A stretch of DNA of 64,000 nucleotides from Basidiobolus meristosporus CBS 931.73 (taxonomy: Eukaryota > Basidiobolomycota > Basidiobolomycetes > Basidiobolales > Basidiobolaceae): contig MCFE01000315.1 of NCBI GenBank assembly GCA_002104905.1, positions 33,259 to 97,258 on the forward strand, written 5' to 3'. Every line of letters begins with the position of its first letter. The first letter of the stretch is position 1. Both the position numbers and the translations under genes were made by a program. This document shows positions 1 through 10,501 of this stretch, piece by piece. A model generated the notes under the pieces. The model was not told the origin of the DNA and did not search any database. It was given only the letters and a program-made list of their open reading frames with translations.

Positions 1-1480
1 GTTTGGCTACAACAAAGCAATCATTCTAGGTGAGCTTGTAACTGAAAAAGGGAGATTGCCTGATCCTGCAAAACTTTCATTGACACTAAACTGGAAGCCA
101 ACTAGTAATATTCATCAGACGTGTTCCATTGGATAGTGCCACATTGGGCCATGAGTGCCAAATGATGCCATAGTGTGCCAGGGAGGCTAAGTGAGCCTTT
201 ACTTGGCCACAGAGTGTGAAACATAGATCTGCATCTTCATGCAAAGCAGCCCCTGTGTTTCACCAATTGTGTTAGAGAAAATTCATTTTTTGACCTTTTT
301 TTTAGGTCAATGTTGTGCAGGATGTGTAGGAGCACAAAAGAATTGAAAATATGCATTTGGTACTCAATACCCATTGCACTCTGAATCTAGCTCCTGTGGC
401 TTGTAACATGTCACAACAATGCATGGCACTATCTTGATCCACTAGTACTATCTGGCACTTTAAGTGCTTTATATAGATCTTACTTTAGGGCTAATAATTA
501 AATATAGTGCCAGATGGTACCAGTGGACCAAGATAGCGCCATTCATTGTTGTGACATGTTACAAGCCACAGGAGCTAGATTCAGAGTGCCATGGGTATTG
601 AGTACCTGATGCATGTCCTCAGTTCTTCTGTGCTCTTACACATCCTGCATAGCATTGATCCACAAAAAACATCAAAAAATGGATTTTCTCCTGCATCATA
701 GGGGAAACACAGGGGCTGCTTTGCATGAAGATGCAGATCCATGTTTCACACTCTGTGGCCAAGTATAGGCTCACTTGGCCTCTCTGGCACACTATGGCAT
801 CATTTGGCACTCATGGCTCAATGTGGCACTATCCAACAGAACAAGTCTATCAAGTCAGACAACAATTAGGACTTGCTGGTCTATTCAGAATCTGGATCAA
901 GAACTATGCTCAAATTGCTAAGCCATTCACTAAGCTATTACAGAAAAACCAGAAATTTGAATGGCATGAAGAACAGGCAAATGCTGTGTTGACATTGCTT
1001 GAGTCATTATCAAAGCCACCTGTCTTAGCAGCTATAGACTACAGTGTTGTTGATTCACAACCAAGCATTGTATCAGTTGATAGCTCTGGAATTGGGGTTG
1101 GTGGAATCATGATTCAGGTTTCAAAAGAGCATCATTGAAAACCTTGCAAATATCTCAGTAGACTATTCAAAGGAAATGAGTTTAACTATCCATCTATCAA
1201 GAAAGAAGCACTGGGAGTACTCCATGTACTCAAAAAGCCAAAGCCATACTGATTAGGAGTACACTTCATGCTGGAGGTTGATGCCAAGCCATTATAGAAA
1301 TGTTGAATAAGTTGGAGCTTTTGCCTGATCCTATTCTAGCACAGTGGATATCATTCATCCCAATCTTTGACTTTACGCTGCAACACATACCAGGGGCCAA
1401 TTACAAAGGACCTGACGCCTTATCTAAAAAGCAATCAAACTCACTGTCCTTAACTGATCCATATGAAAAATAATTTGGTC
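1..1480 (+). pseudogene. Gypsy-X pol fragment: RT end and RNase H (Ty3/gypsy), broken
   Basis: This is the end of the reverse transcriptase and the RNase H of a Ty3/gypsy retrotransposon; the 5' part lies outside the window. Once foldback M1 (118-847) is skipped, the reading runs through positions 1-117 and 853-1138, with gypsy-type motifs such as GLAGLFRIWIKNYAQIAKPF, FEWHEEQA and the RNase H strand SIVSVDSSGIGVGG. The relative at 57763-61266 has the matching FFRIWIPRFSEIAEP and VDASPVGAG. After the stop at 1136 the similarity continues through further stops and a frameshift to a degraded HIPGAN-type motif near 1390. The integrase half of the same element resumes at 7358. The split was caused by P1 and M2. 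The call as a non-functional gypsy remnant is firm. Confidence 0.85.
118..847. mobile_element. Foldback MITE M1 (about 730 bp)
   Basis: The two halves are long, nearly perfect inverted copies of each other (about 360 bp per arm). They begin GACGTGTTCC and end AGAACAAGTC. Heptamers AGTGCCA or TGGCACT recur along both arms. It sits inside the Gypsy-X reading frame. Flanks are CATCA (113-117) and TATCA (848-852), a 5-bp duplication with one C/T difference. Removing the element and one flank restores the gypsy frame. It carries no gene, and small ORFs in the arms are palindrome by-products. Confidence 0.9.
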
Positions 1481-1777
1481 CTGCAGGTGGATCCAATCCA
1501 GATCATCCATCAAGAACCTGTTTAGAGACTGTCATAATAACAGCAGCTTGGAATTAGTGACCCTCCTGACAATCTTTTAACAAGATCATGATGGTGTTTT
1601 GCAAATTTTACAGCCAATAAAGGGATAAAACTTGACAATCTTTGATTGTTGCTGTGACAATATTCACATGGCATTGTTGCAGTCTTTCAGTGCTCTATTA
1701 CTATTTTGAGTGGATCCAGTTAGCCAGGACATCCAATTGCCTTATATGGCAAGAAACTTGATGGTATTTTGATGACC

Positions 1778-4490
1778 TCACAGCAAGACCCTGATGGCAT
1801 TTTTTTGGCAGTATGAAGGCCTACTGCTGGTCTGTATAATGCAACCATACCCATTTACCAAATGGTATTTCCTTTTTCTACCTCCCCTTGTGCAACTCAT
1901 ATGTTCCACTGTAAAATCACCTTTCTTTGTTTGCTTACCCACTACTACCTTGGGTATTCCACATATAGTTTGAATCAAAAAAAACTATGGCCTCCTGCTT
2001 ACTAACCTCTACAAATGTGCACACCTGCTGCAATTGACATAATTCTATCACCTCAACTTTACAACTTTTTAGTGTGATACTTGCAAAGTTGCCATATACC
2101 TTGTACTGCTGATAGCATATACATCTTGCAAACATATGCTTGGTTGTTGCCACTTCTGCCATGGATACCTCCTGAACATTGGCAAAGAACTTCTTGGTAT
2201 ATAGCCAACAAGAAATCCGCCATATCTTGGTGGAGTTTTGCTGATAAAAATCAGTTGCTTGTTGCACCCAACCCAACTTTTCATTACTTGACTGATTATC
2301 CACACATTGGGGCTGCTTAGCTTCTTAATGCCATAGGCATAGGTGTCTCCATGTGCACATTTGTCCTCATTATTTTCCAACTCTTTCTGGCTGTCCTCCA
2401 TGTGCCAACTCTTCACATCCATGATGGACTTGAAGGTAATATTCTTGATGAGATTGGGATATGGTAGTACCTGCAACTTGACTCATCTTCCCATCTCCCC
2501 ACACATCCGCTCCATAGGAGACTCCCAAAAGGTGAAGCAAGGCCTGATATTCTCCACACATTATGCAAGATGGAATAGATAATGGATACAGTAGCAGCAG
2601 AAATCTATGAGCTCAGCCTAAGTTTGTAGGATAGCAACTCAAATCCCGTCACAAACCTCTCACACAACAGCTGTAGATGCGTCAAGTTGGCATTGGTGAT
2701 GTGCTTCTGCATAAATATTCATACAATGTCCACATATGACTCCCAATGCTTCCAATGTACTCTTAGCAGGAATGGCTTCAGAACACCACTTGAATAAATA
2801 CATATCCAGTTCATCCAGTCTTTGCATGTGCATTGTTGCATATGCATATGAATATTAATTGGAGCTTGTGAGAAGTACTTAGGGTAGCAGATACTCTGTA
2901 ATATCTTGCCAATTTTTTCAAATTTCTCTGGTATCTTGAAGGGCTCATTTAGCTTGAAATCCCCCATGTACAACTTGGTCATCAGTATAGGGATTTTGTT
3001 GAAAAGCAAATGCATTGCTTTCAGTGGTAAGCTTTTGCGCCAACAGATACCCTCTATCTTAAGTATCTATGGTTTGCAATTGATTTCATATTCTGACCAA
3101 TGGCTTATTACTTGCCAACTTTACTGCAATTGCCTGCTTACTTCTGTACATTCTCTCTGTGGAAAGATGATGTTCTTAGTTCTAGTGTTTGGGTAGTAAT
3201 AATAATGTGTGTGAGTTATGGAGTAAATCCCCTGGATCTCACACATTTGACAGCAATAATATCCTTTGTACCCAGAAAAACCTGCTATCTTGCTGATGGC
3301 TGGGGTATCTCCAATGCTGATAATAATATCTGCTTTTGCATCACTGCCATTTACCATTATCCTGCTGGAAAGTATACAAAATTCATCCAGCAATGAATAC
3401 AGGTAGCAATCCTGGTTGGACGGTGATTTAGGCCCAGATACCAGTAAGACTACCATCAGAGTATTACTCTGATACTGTAAAATGAGCAGTAGATTTAGGT
3501 TGATGAGAAACAGCAACCAGCAGGATTTGCTGGTAGAGTACTTGTTCAATGAAAGTCCATCAAGTGCTAAAGCAAAGGCATGGTCATACATACCTTCAAA
3601 GTTGCCCTTGCTTCTTAGCTGTTTGTAATGTTTGCCATCAAGTATACTGGATATGTTTGTGCTTGATTAATATTGAGTGCAGTACTGTATAGCTTTGCAG
3701 TATTTGTCGGACTGCATCAGTTCTCTCAGACAGGGTATGACCAGAGTATATCTGGAGTGTGAACAATGTTTTCCCTCAATGGTGGTGGATTCCTGACAAT
3801 TTGAACATGTTGCAATGTTAGCATTTTTGGATGTGAGTGCCATGCAAACTGTTAACACATGCTGGAATCATGACAGTTTCTGGTTCATATGTTGCCAGCC
3901 ACATGATAGTTGTCCACTTGTACCATGTACATGGTAAATTGCATCCCATTATGATTTTGGCAAGAAGTAGTAATAAATCCCCAAAGCCCCCATTATTGAT
4001 ATTAGTGGAAATGCACCACTTCTCAAGCCACAACATTAAATCATTCACCAGCAGATGGATTACTAGGCTCACTTGGCTCCATAAAGTATCCTTAGCATTT
4101 GTTTCAGTGGGTGTTGTCTCATTGCATATTGGGATTTGACCAGGCTCATACATGGTACTGTTGTTAGGGGAGATAGGCTTAAATCCATCAGTGAACCTTC
4201 TTTGTCAGAGATATAACTCTGTGTGCCATATTCAGAAGGCTTAGGTCAGTCTAAAGGCATCACAAACTCACCTGACTTAGTTGGTGCAAGGTGACAAAAA
4301 CAGCTAGGTGCCAATATAGAAGTATATACTGGCTGGCAAGATACTGTTGGTACAGTAGTGACCAATGAATGGTTAAATATGACTTGGGTGGCAAAATACT
4401 GGCTGTGATTCTTGTAATACTTCCTATGCTGTCTGCGTGCTTCATGACTGAGAGGCTTGCCACAATAGCCACATGGTTTTTTTGCTTCTC
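1778..4490 (-). pseudogene. P1 transposase, CMC/Plavaka-like, broken
   Basis: Reading the minus strand, an N-terminal Cys/His cluster (CGYCGKPLSHEARRQHRKYY at about 4400-4475) resembles the zinc-binding start of these proteins. The core lies at 3591-3121: LALDGLSL, then VLLVSGPKSPSNQDCYLYSL, then DTPAISKIAGFSGYKGYYCC and MCEIQG. This matches the order of the GP-K-P, D-x-PA and C-x2-C blocks of Transposase_21-like and Plavaka proteins. An FWESPMERMCGEMGR block follows near 2530, and a C-terminal domain ends near 1778. The frame changes repeatedly and carries stops, so it is dead. Decayed copies at 26277-27308 and 49886-54560 show the same blocks. The superfamily is fairly likely and the subfamily less certain. 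Confidence 0.6.
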
Positions 4491-4799
4491 TTACAGCATT
4501 GAGTCAAAGTAGTCTTGTCCATGGGGCAAACAGTTTGACCTTCAACACATAATGCTATTGTATCACTTTTTGGTCAATACTTGTGTGAACTTAAGACAGT
4601 CTTGTATTTAAGACATTGCACCTACATCAATGTAAGATTCAATGATGACCCACCATAGTAAGCATTATAAATAAAGATGTGACACCACATACACATGTAT
4701 ATGTAACACTATTTCCCCTTTGATTTGACTCACTTCCATATATATACCACCAAGAAATAAAGCAAAGTTGTCTGGTTCTCAATCAAGCCCCACCACTGA
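4491..4799. promoter_or_regulatory. Divergent intergenic region of P1
   Basis: This non-coding stretch lies between the two divergent P1 genes and probably holds both promoters. It contains TATA-like TATATATAC near 4740 and a nearly palindromic ACACATGTATATGT near 4690. The same stretch occurs inverted at about 20960-21274 and 63790-64000, in P2 and P5. The promoter role is inferred from position. Confidence 0.4.
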
Positions 4800-6248
4800 T
4801 GGCAATAGAAGAATGGTTGGACAGCAGCTTGCTTTGACATTCAGTGCAACAAGCAGGGCTACATCCAAAAAAGACCCTGTGGACAGTTTGCCCATTGAAG
4901 GTAATAATGCGGACTATTAGAGCATGGGAGGGAGACAATATGGTGTTTATACCAAAGCCTAAAAATAAAAAGACATTGAAGATCTGTGAAGCCATTGAGT
5001 GCAATAATGAAGAGTGGGCTAATATGCAAGAGGCCATCAGAAGTCTAGCATGCCATCACCTTAAGGCTGGCATACCATGGGACCATCAGGAACTCAAGGC
5101 CAAGCAGAATGCACTTGACTTGTTCCATCAGCATTATCCTGGATTCAAACAGGCAAACAGATTTTGGGTCAGCATTGGTATGCTAAGAGAGTATCTTAAG
5201 AATAGCAGAAACTGTCAAAGGCAGAAGTACAAGGGTGCCATGGCTAAAAACAAGCAGCTTCCTCAAGAGCCCATTACAAGCGGGGCCAAAAAGCTCCAGA
5301 CAAGTGTCAAAGAGACGTCAGGCAGCCCAAAGAGTGCCAGTTAAGGACAAGCAGGCAGACATGGATGCACTAGAACAACATTTATCAAGGAAAAAGCGTA
5401 GTACCACTCAAGAAGCACTTAGTCAAAGTAGCAGTGAAGGACCTGGCAGTGATAAAACCACCTGCTTTTACAAGAGCCTGTCACAACTATGGTTGAGACT
5501 TCAAAACAAGCTTAAAAGAGATGTTAGGCAGCCTGAAGAGTGCCAGCAAGGTACAAGCTGGCCAAAACAGATGCGTTGGAGCAGAATTTATCCAGGAGAA
5601 AATGTGGTTCTTTACAAGAAGCACTCAGACAAAGTAGCAGTGAAAGACCTGGCCGTGATAAAGGAAAAGGTAAAGGGAAAAATGTCTACCTAAGCCTGAG
5701 ACAGGGAGGCATGCAAAAAAAACTGCAGTTCTTGTCAATTAATGCTGCAAGCCAGGAACAGACTGAATCCCATCATAGCCAAGAAGAATTACAAACAAGA
5801 AAACAGCTGTTTTCACAAGAGTTGGGAGCACAGCCAGTTGATCTACACTCCAGCAAGGTAGATGAGTTTGCTGAAAAAGGCAACTTGTCTACCACAGCAT
5901 CCATAGCCTCCACAGCCTCCATTGTTGACAGAGTGGAGATTGCACTGACAGAAAAGGCTACAATGTCAAGAGCTTGAAAGACTATCACCATGCCTTCAGT
6001 GGAGTTTTGGAACATTAGTAGGCTCACCAAAAGGTTGCAGCACTTCTTCAAGAGCAGTGCTCAAGAAAAAACACTGGAATATTGCAAGGATTTATTGCAA
6101 TGACTGGCAGATGAGGAGCTAGACCTTGCAGTGCTGGCTGAAGACCAGAATGTGTGGGAACTGGTGAACAAACAGTGGCATAAAGCCATTGGGTTCCTGC
6201 CAAAGTTGTGGAACCAGAGCGTTACAGCAGAAATACTTATTGAGTAGT
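4800..6248 (+). pseudogene. P1 second gene: repeat-containing protein of unknown function
   Basis: The product is not recognised. The first exon-like block opens at ATG 4800 (MAIEEWLDSSLL). The conserved part at 4940-5345 is rich in Lys, Glu and Gln (CEAIECNNEEWANMQEAIRS, IGMLREYLKNSRN). An internal repeat follows: the unit LSRKK-TTQEALSQSSSEGPG is present at about 5370-5450 and again, altered, at about 5580-5660. Similarity continues beyond the stop near 5975 to a motif LADEELDLAVLAEDQNVWEL near 6105. Several frameshifts break it. Copies are at 19201-19880 (plus strand) and 54587-55677 (minus strand). Linkage to the transposase suggests an accessory protein like TNPA of CACTA elements, but this is inference only. 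Confidence 0.5.
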
Positions 6249-6647
6249 GGATTTTAATGGAGTTACTTGTTGAGTGTGGGGTTGGGCTCAATGTTAGTGT
6301 AGGGTATAGTGACTTGTATAGGTCAATACAAGTGGAAATTAAGGTACAAGTGAAGCTTCAACAAAATAAATCAATTTGCTTGCATGAAAGTAAGAGAAAC
6401 AATTGAGTCAGGAAGTAAGGAGTGTGAAAATAAGGCAACAGCCAATCAGTTCACAAATGTAGGAGGTAATAGAGTGTCCAGGATCAGAAAGTGAGCAAAT
6501 TGGCAGGGAACCAATCAAAAGCCACTTATAAATTGTTGTGATGAAAAATTTTGACCAAGTTTTTTGTGAAATCTGGGAGCAATTATTTTTCAACAGTGTC
6601 TGGATGGTGTCCTGACAAGGTCAGTACCTCTTAGTCATGGGACACTA
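6249..6647. other. Non-coding right part of P1
   Basis: No gene is seen. The stretch ends at GGGACACTA next to foldback M2. It is presumably the subterminal region of P1, but no inverted partner of this end was found near 1481. Confidence 0.35.
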
Positions 6648-7357
6648 GACTTGTTCTGTTGGATAGTGCCAAAAGATGCCATAGTGTGCCAGGGAGGCCA
6701 AATACACATATACTTGGCTACAAAGTGTGAAACATAAATCAGCATCTTCATGCAAATCACCCCCTATGTTTCACCCATAGTGTTGGAGAAAATCCATTTT
6801 TTGACCTTTTTTTTAGGTCAATGTTGTGCGGGATGTGTTAGAGCATAGAAGAACCAAAGACATGCATCAGGTACTCAATACCCATGGCACTCTGAATCTA
6901 ACTCCTGTGGCTTGTAACATGTCACAAAAATGCATGGCACTATCTTGGTCCACTGGTGCTATCTGTCACTATATTCAATCATTAGCCCTAAAGTAAGATC
7001 TATTCAAAGCGCTTATAGTGCTAGATAGTACCAGTGGACCAAGATAGTGCCATGCATTTTTGTGACATGTTACAAGCCACAGGAGTTAGATTTAGAGTGC
7101 CATGGGTATTGAGAACCTGATGCATGTCTTCAGTTCTTCTGTGCTCTTACACATCCTGCACAACATTGACCTAAAAAAATGTCAAAAACTGGATTTTTTC
7201 CAGCGTCATAGGTGAAACACAGGGGCTGCTTTGGACAAAGATGCATAGCTATGTCTCACACTCTGTGGCCAAGTATAGGTTCATTTGGCCTCCCTGGCAC
7301 ACTATGGCATCATTTGGCACTCATGGCTCAATGTGGCACTATCCAATGGAACAAGTC
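6648..7357. mobile_element. Foldback MITE M2 (710 bp)
   Basis: Same family as M1: it starts GACTTGTTCTGTTGGATAGT and ends ACTATCCAATGGAACAAGTC, with two long inverted arms meeting near 6990. Flanks are CACTA (6643-6647) and TAATA (7358-7362), so the duplication is not intact or the left side has changed. It lies at the junction between P1 and the resumed Gypsy-X integrase. Confidence 0.9.
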
Positions 7358-8778
7358 TAATAACTTTGTGATTTGTGGCCTTTTGACAGGATCATCTCAA
7401 TAATATGTCATAGCGGATGGTGATGAGATTGCTGAGTTTCTTGTATATACAAGTCTTGGATTCTCATTCAGACATAAGATACAAAGCAATTATCAGCAAA
7501 TCAAGGAATTTCTTACATCACTCAAAGTTCCTGCTGATATTCTCATACATCAATGCACAAATTTTAAAAAGAAGGCTTTGAAGTTTATACTGCATGACTG
7601 CACACTTTTCAGAAGAAGAAAACATGGAGTTCCTTGATGGTATATACAAAACAAGCATGATCAAGAGTAGATCATTCCAGAATTGCATGTATCTGAATCA
7701 GGAGGTCATAAGGGAATTACATCAACATATACAAAAATCTCCTTACGGTATATTGGCCTACACTATACACCAACACAAAAGAATATGTGAAATCATGTAT
7801 TCCATGTCAAAGAAGAGACAACCAAAAGATGAATGAACCATTTCACAGTATTTACACATCTTATGCTTGGCAAATGGCACATGTAGAAATTATACAATTA
7901 CCAAAGGCAACAGCAGGGAATAAGTGTGTAGTGGACTGTTGTGATAGCTTTACTGGTTGGATAGAGGCTAGAATGCTGAAGCAAGCCAATGCAAAAGCAG
8001 TAGCAAGATTTCTTAAAGAAGATGTGTATCTCAGATATTGTTCAGTTGGTACCCTTATTGCAGAAAATGTAGAATGTGGATCTTATGAAATACAAAAACA
8101 AGCAATGAAGCATAGAACCAAGCTTGTACATACTACACCATACAACCTGCAAGCAAATTCACCAGTTGAATGTGGCCATTCCGCTTTTGCAAACACATTA
8201 GCAAATCTTAGCTATGAAGAACCCAACAAGTGGGCAAATAACTTTCATGCAGCAATTTGGGCTGATAGAGTTACGGTTAAAAGAAGTACAGGGTATAAAC
8301 CATTTCTTTTAATATATGGGCATGAAGCTGTTTTGCCAATAGACACTTCTTTTGAGAATTGGTGTACCCTCCCATGGAAAGCAACCATGACAACATCAGA
8401 GCTATTGCTAGCAAGAGTATAGCAGATCCAACAAGCACACACTCTGCAAAAGAATGCAATAGAAAACCTGAAGAAATCCAGAATGGCTGGCAAGGTGTAC
8501 TTTAACACCCAAAAATGCCTAAGAAAAACATTGCTAGAAGTGGGTGAATTGATACTACTTAACAGCACCAAGAGCCAAAGAAACAAGGCACCCAAGCTGG
8601 AAATGCAATGGTAAGGTCCCTACAAGATCATACATGCAAACAAAAATGGATCTTACAAACTAGCTGTACTTGACAGTACACCATTTACACTGGCCCAGCC
8701 TGGAAACAGACTGAAGAAGTTCCATATCAGATTAATAGTGAGTGCATTATTTCTCAAAGTTAGGGGAGGCTTGTGGTA
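7358..8778 (+). pseudogene. Gypsy-X integrase and pol C-terminus, broken
   Basis: This continues the gypsy pol interrupted at about 1480. A linker with stops is followed by the integrase core on 7787-8422: a VDCCDSFTGWIEARML strand where active relatives have a VVARDDLSGWVEA-type strand, VGTLIAENVE where they have VADRGE, and NLQANSPVECGHS where they have HPQANGMVERGHG. Catalytic positions are therefore altered (the second Asp region reads AENVE). The tail has KLAVLDSTPFTLAQPGNRLK, the usual C-terminal integrase block, and runs to a stop just inside the LTR. The integrase identity is certain and it is non-functional. Confidence 0.85.
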
Positions 8779-9458
8779 ATGAAAAGTATTTCATTACTGC
8801 TATATCTCAAAATCAATATTGCACTCATTTCTTTATTTTGCTTTTTGCTATTGTAACACATAGTTGAAAGATCAAGAATTTACAATTTCAAAAGACAAAT
8901 AATCCAGACCCTGATAAGCAATCTATCCATGAATATTATGACCTACAGAACATGCAGTGGCCAACAAATGTTTCAAATTACAGCTCATTTGAAGCAGTAC
9001 TTAATGAGTTATGACCAAAAGAGTCCAACTATTGTATGTACTAGGTCTCTATTGCTAGCATTACTATGGTAACTTTGATTGCCTGTAACTTTTGAAACAG
9101 CATGACAAATCACATGAAACTTCCACAGATGCTGCGCTAATGTCTGAACTACGCCACTGCAAAAATTTAGCTTTGTACCACATGTATTGCTTGCGCATTG
9201 CCCAAATATTTTGATCCTTCAGAAATATCATTTATATGACTTCCCCAGCTGAAAAACCAAGGAGAGACTCTCTTCCCAGAGCCTCCACACAACAATTACA
9301 AGCTTAAAGGTTATGAGACTTCCCCTGCATCACTTGCACTGTTGAGTATTCTGACATTGATTGGTACTACATCAATAGAGAGACTGAAAAGCTCACAAGA
9401 GCCCAATCTAAGTTCTACAAGAAACTACCACTTTGCTGTCGGAAAAGTCCCCTCTAAG

Positions 9459-9675
9459 AAACCCCTTTACTTGGAAGACACCCCTTGAGTCTAAAGGCCC
9501 ATTCAGAGACTCCTTTGAGAAGCCCCTTTCTTTAAAGAAGCCCCTTTAGGCACCCCTTTAGTATAAAGTCCACATTAGAGACAACTACCAGAAGCCCCTT
9601 TGCACTCAAGACACTCCTTTAGGTCTAAATAACCGTTTAGAGACTTCTATAACACACCTCTTTAGGTGAAAGGGG
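9459..9675. repeat. Short repeats AAGCCCCTTTA in the LTR
   Basis: Variants of AAGCCCCTTT, ACACCCCTTTAG and TCTAAAG recur about every 20-40 bases. A shorter version occurs at 25130-25215 in the sister LTR, so the array expanded or shrank between copies. Confidence 0.7.
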
Positions 9676-9758
9676 AGCTCAGAATTTCCATATCAGGAAA
9701 TATTTGCTCAGAAAGGAAAGTAACTTCCAAATAAGGAAAAGCCACTATGAAGTTAATA

Positions 9759-9990
9759 GACTTGTTCCATTGTACCGTGCCAGGGCGTGCGGCGCAATCC
9801 GCGGTTGCAAAGAACAATCGGGCGCAATATTATAGCTACCAGAAGGCAGGATTGTTCTTGGATGATTTTGCACTATGCGGGACAATCTCGCACACTATGG
9901 CACAATCTGACACAATGAGGTTGGCGCGGATGATTGCGCCCACTTGTAATGTTTGCATCACGTGCGCAATTGGATACCGCTATAATGGCA
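9759..9990. repeat. Ha left subterminal region
   Basis: Inside the left terminal repeat, motifs of the type GCGCAAT/ATTGCGC and ACAATC recur (near 9790, 9817, 9880, 9900, 9935 and 9965). They differ from the AGTGCCA heptamers at the right end. The matching ends of Hc (24130-24372), Hd (48790-49021) and He (to 26270) have mostly lost the CpGs. Such arrays usually bind transposase, which is inferred here. Confidence 0.6.
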
Positions 9991-10501
9991 GGTAAAACCC
10001 GGTATTTGGATATGTTTCTTTAATGTAAATGGAAATAAATGTGTATCACACTATAAACTACACTGATACTTACCATTTTGGTTACCCTCACTCCAATTGG
10101 ACGGTATCTCAGTGGTTAATTGGTCCAAAAGTATCCTGAAACTGGCAGCCCCCAATTGGCTCATTGACTACTGAAAAAGCTACTTGATTTGCCATTAAAT
10201 ATCCCATTTTGCCCATTGAGCAAGTAAATCCCTGATCCTAGTGATTGGACAAGGTGTCATAGCTAGCACTCAAGCGATTGTGTAGGTACAAAACAGATCC
10301 AATAGCTGCACTGGTAGTACAGATGACGTATGTATATGCAGGGTGTTTATTTATAGGGGTTCTGTCTCAAATGTGAGACAACCTTGATATTACTTATATC
10401 AAAAATTTGATGATCACTGATTTGCGATGGCTCCATTCGGATTGCCAAAAAAAAAGGGTTGTCGGGATCATTACAAATGTGAGCGATTCAAAGCGATCGC
10501 A
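9991..10501. other. Ha non-coding stretch downstream of accessory gene
   Basis: No ORF of note. It includes an ATGTGAGACAACCTTGATAT stretch near 10370 that is conserved inverted in Hc, Hd and He, so the block is a stable part of the element. Confidence 0.5.

Larger units (their letters stand above)
1481..6647. mobile_element. P1: CMC/Plavaka-like DNA transposon copy
   Basis: This block splits Gypsy-X between its RNase H (ending near 1480) and integrase (from 7358). It holds a transposase on the minus strand (about 1778-4490) and a second gene on the plus strand (4800-about 6248), transcribed away from each other from a shared region at 4491-4799. Related pieces occur at 19197-21274, 26271-27311, 49886-55677 and 62871-64000. 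The exact ends were not found, and no clear terminal inverted repeat or target duplication was seen. The family assignment rests on transposase motifs only. Confidence 0.6.

Noticed and set aside
619-810. Small ORFs on both strands inside M1 and the equivalent arms of M2, M3 and M7
   Set aside because: They come from palindromic arm sequence, overlap their mirror images and vary between copies.
3121-3591. Minus-strand frame as a host gene of unknown function
   Set aside because: It is one of several aligned copies in P1, P3 and P4 with the order of blocks found in CMC/Plavaka-like transposases.
6641-6647. CACTA at the right edge of P1, as a CACTA-type terminus
   Set aside because: No inverted TAGTG partner or matching subterminal repeats near 1481; five bases are expected by chance.
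9459-9675. AAGCCCCTTTA repeats as a CRISPR-like array
   Set aside because: Spacing and sequence are irregular, there are no unique spacers, and it lies in an LTR of a eukaryotic element.
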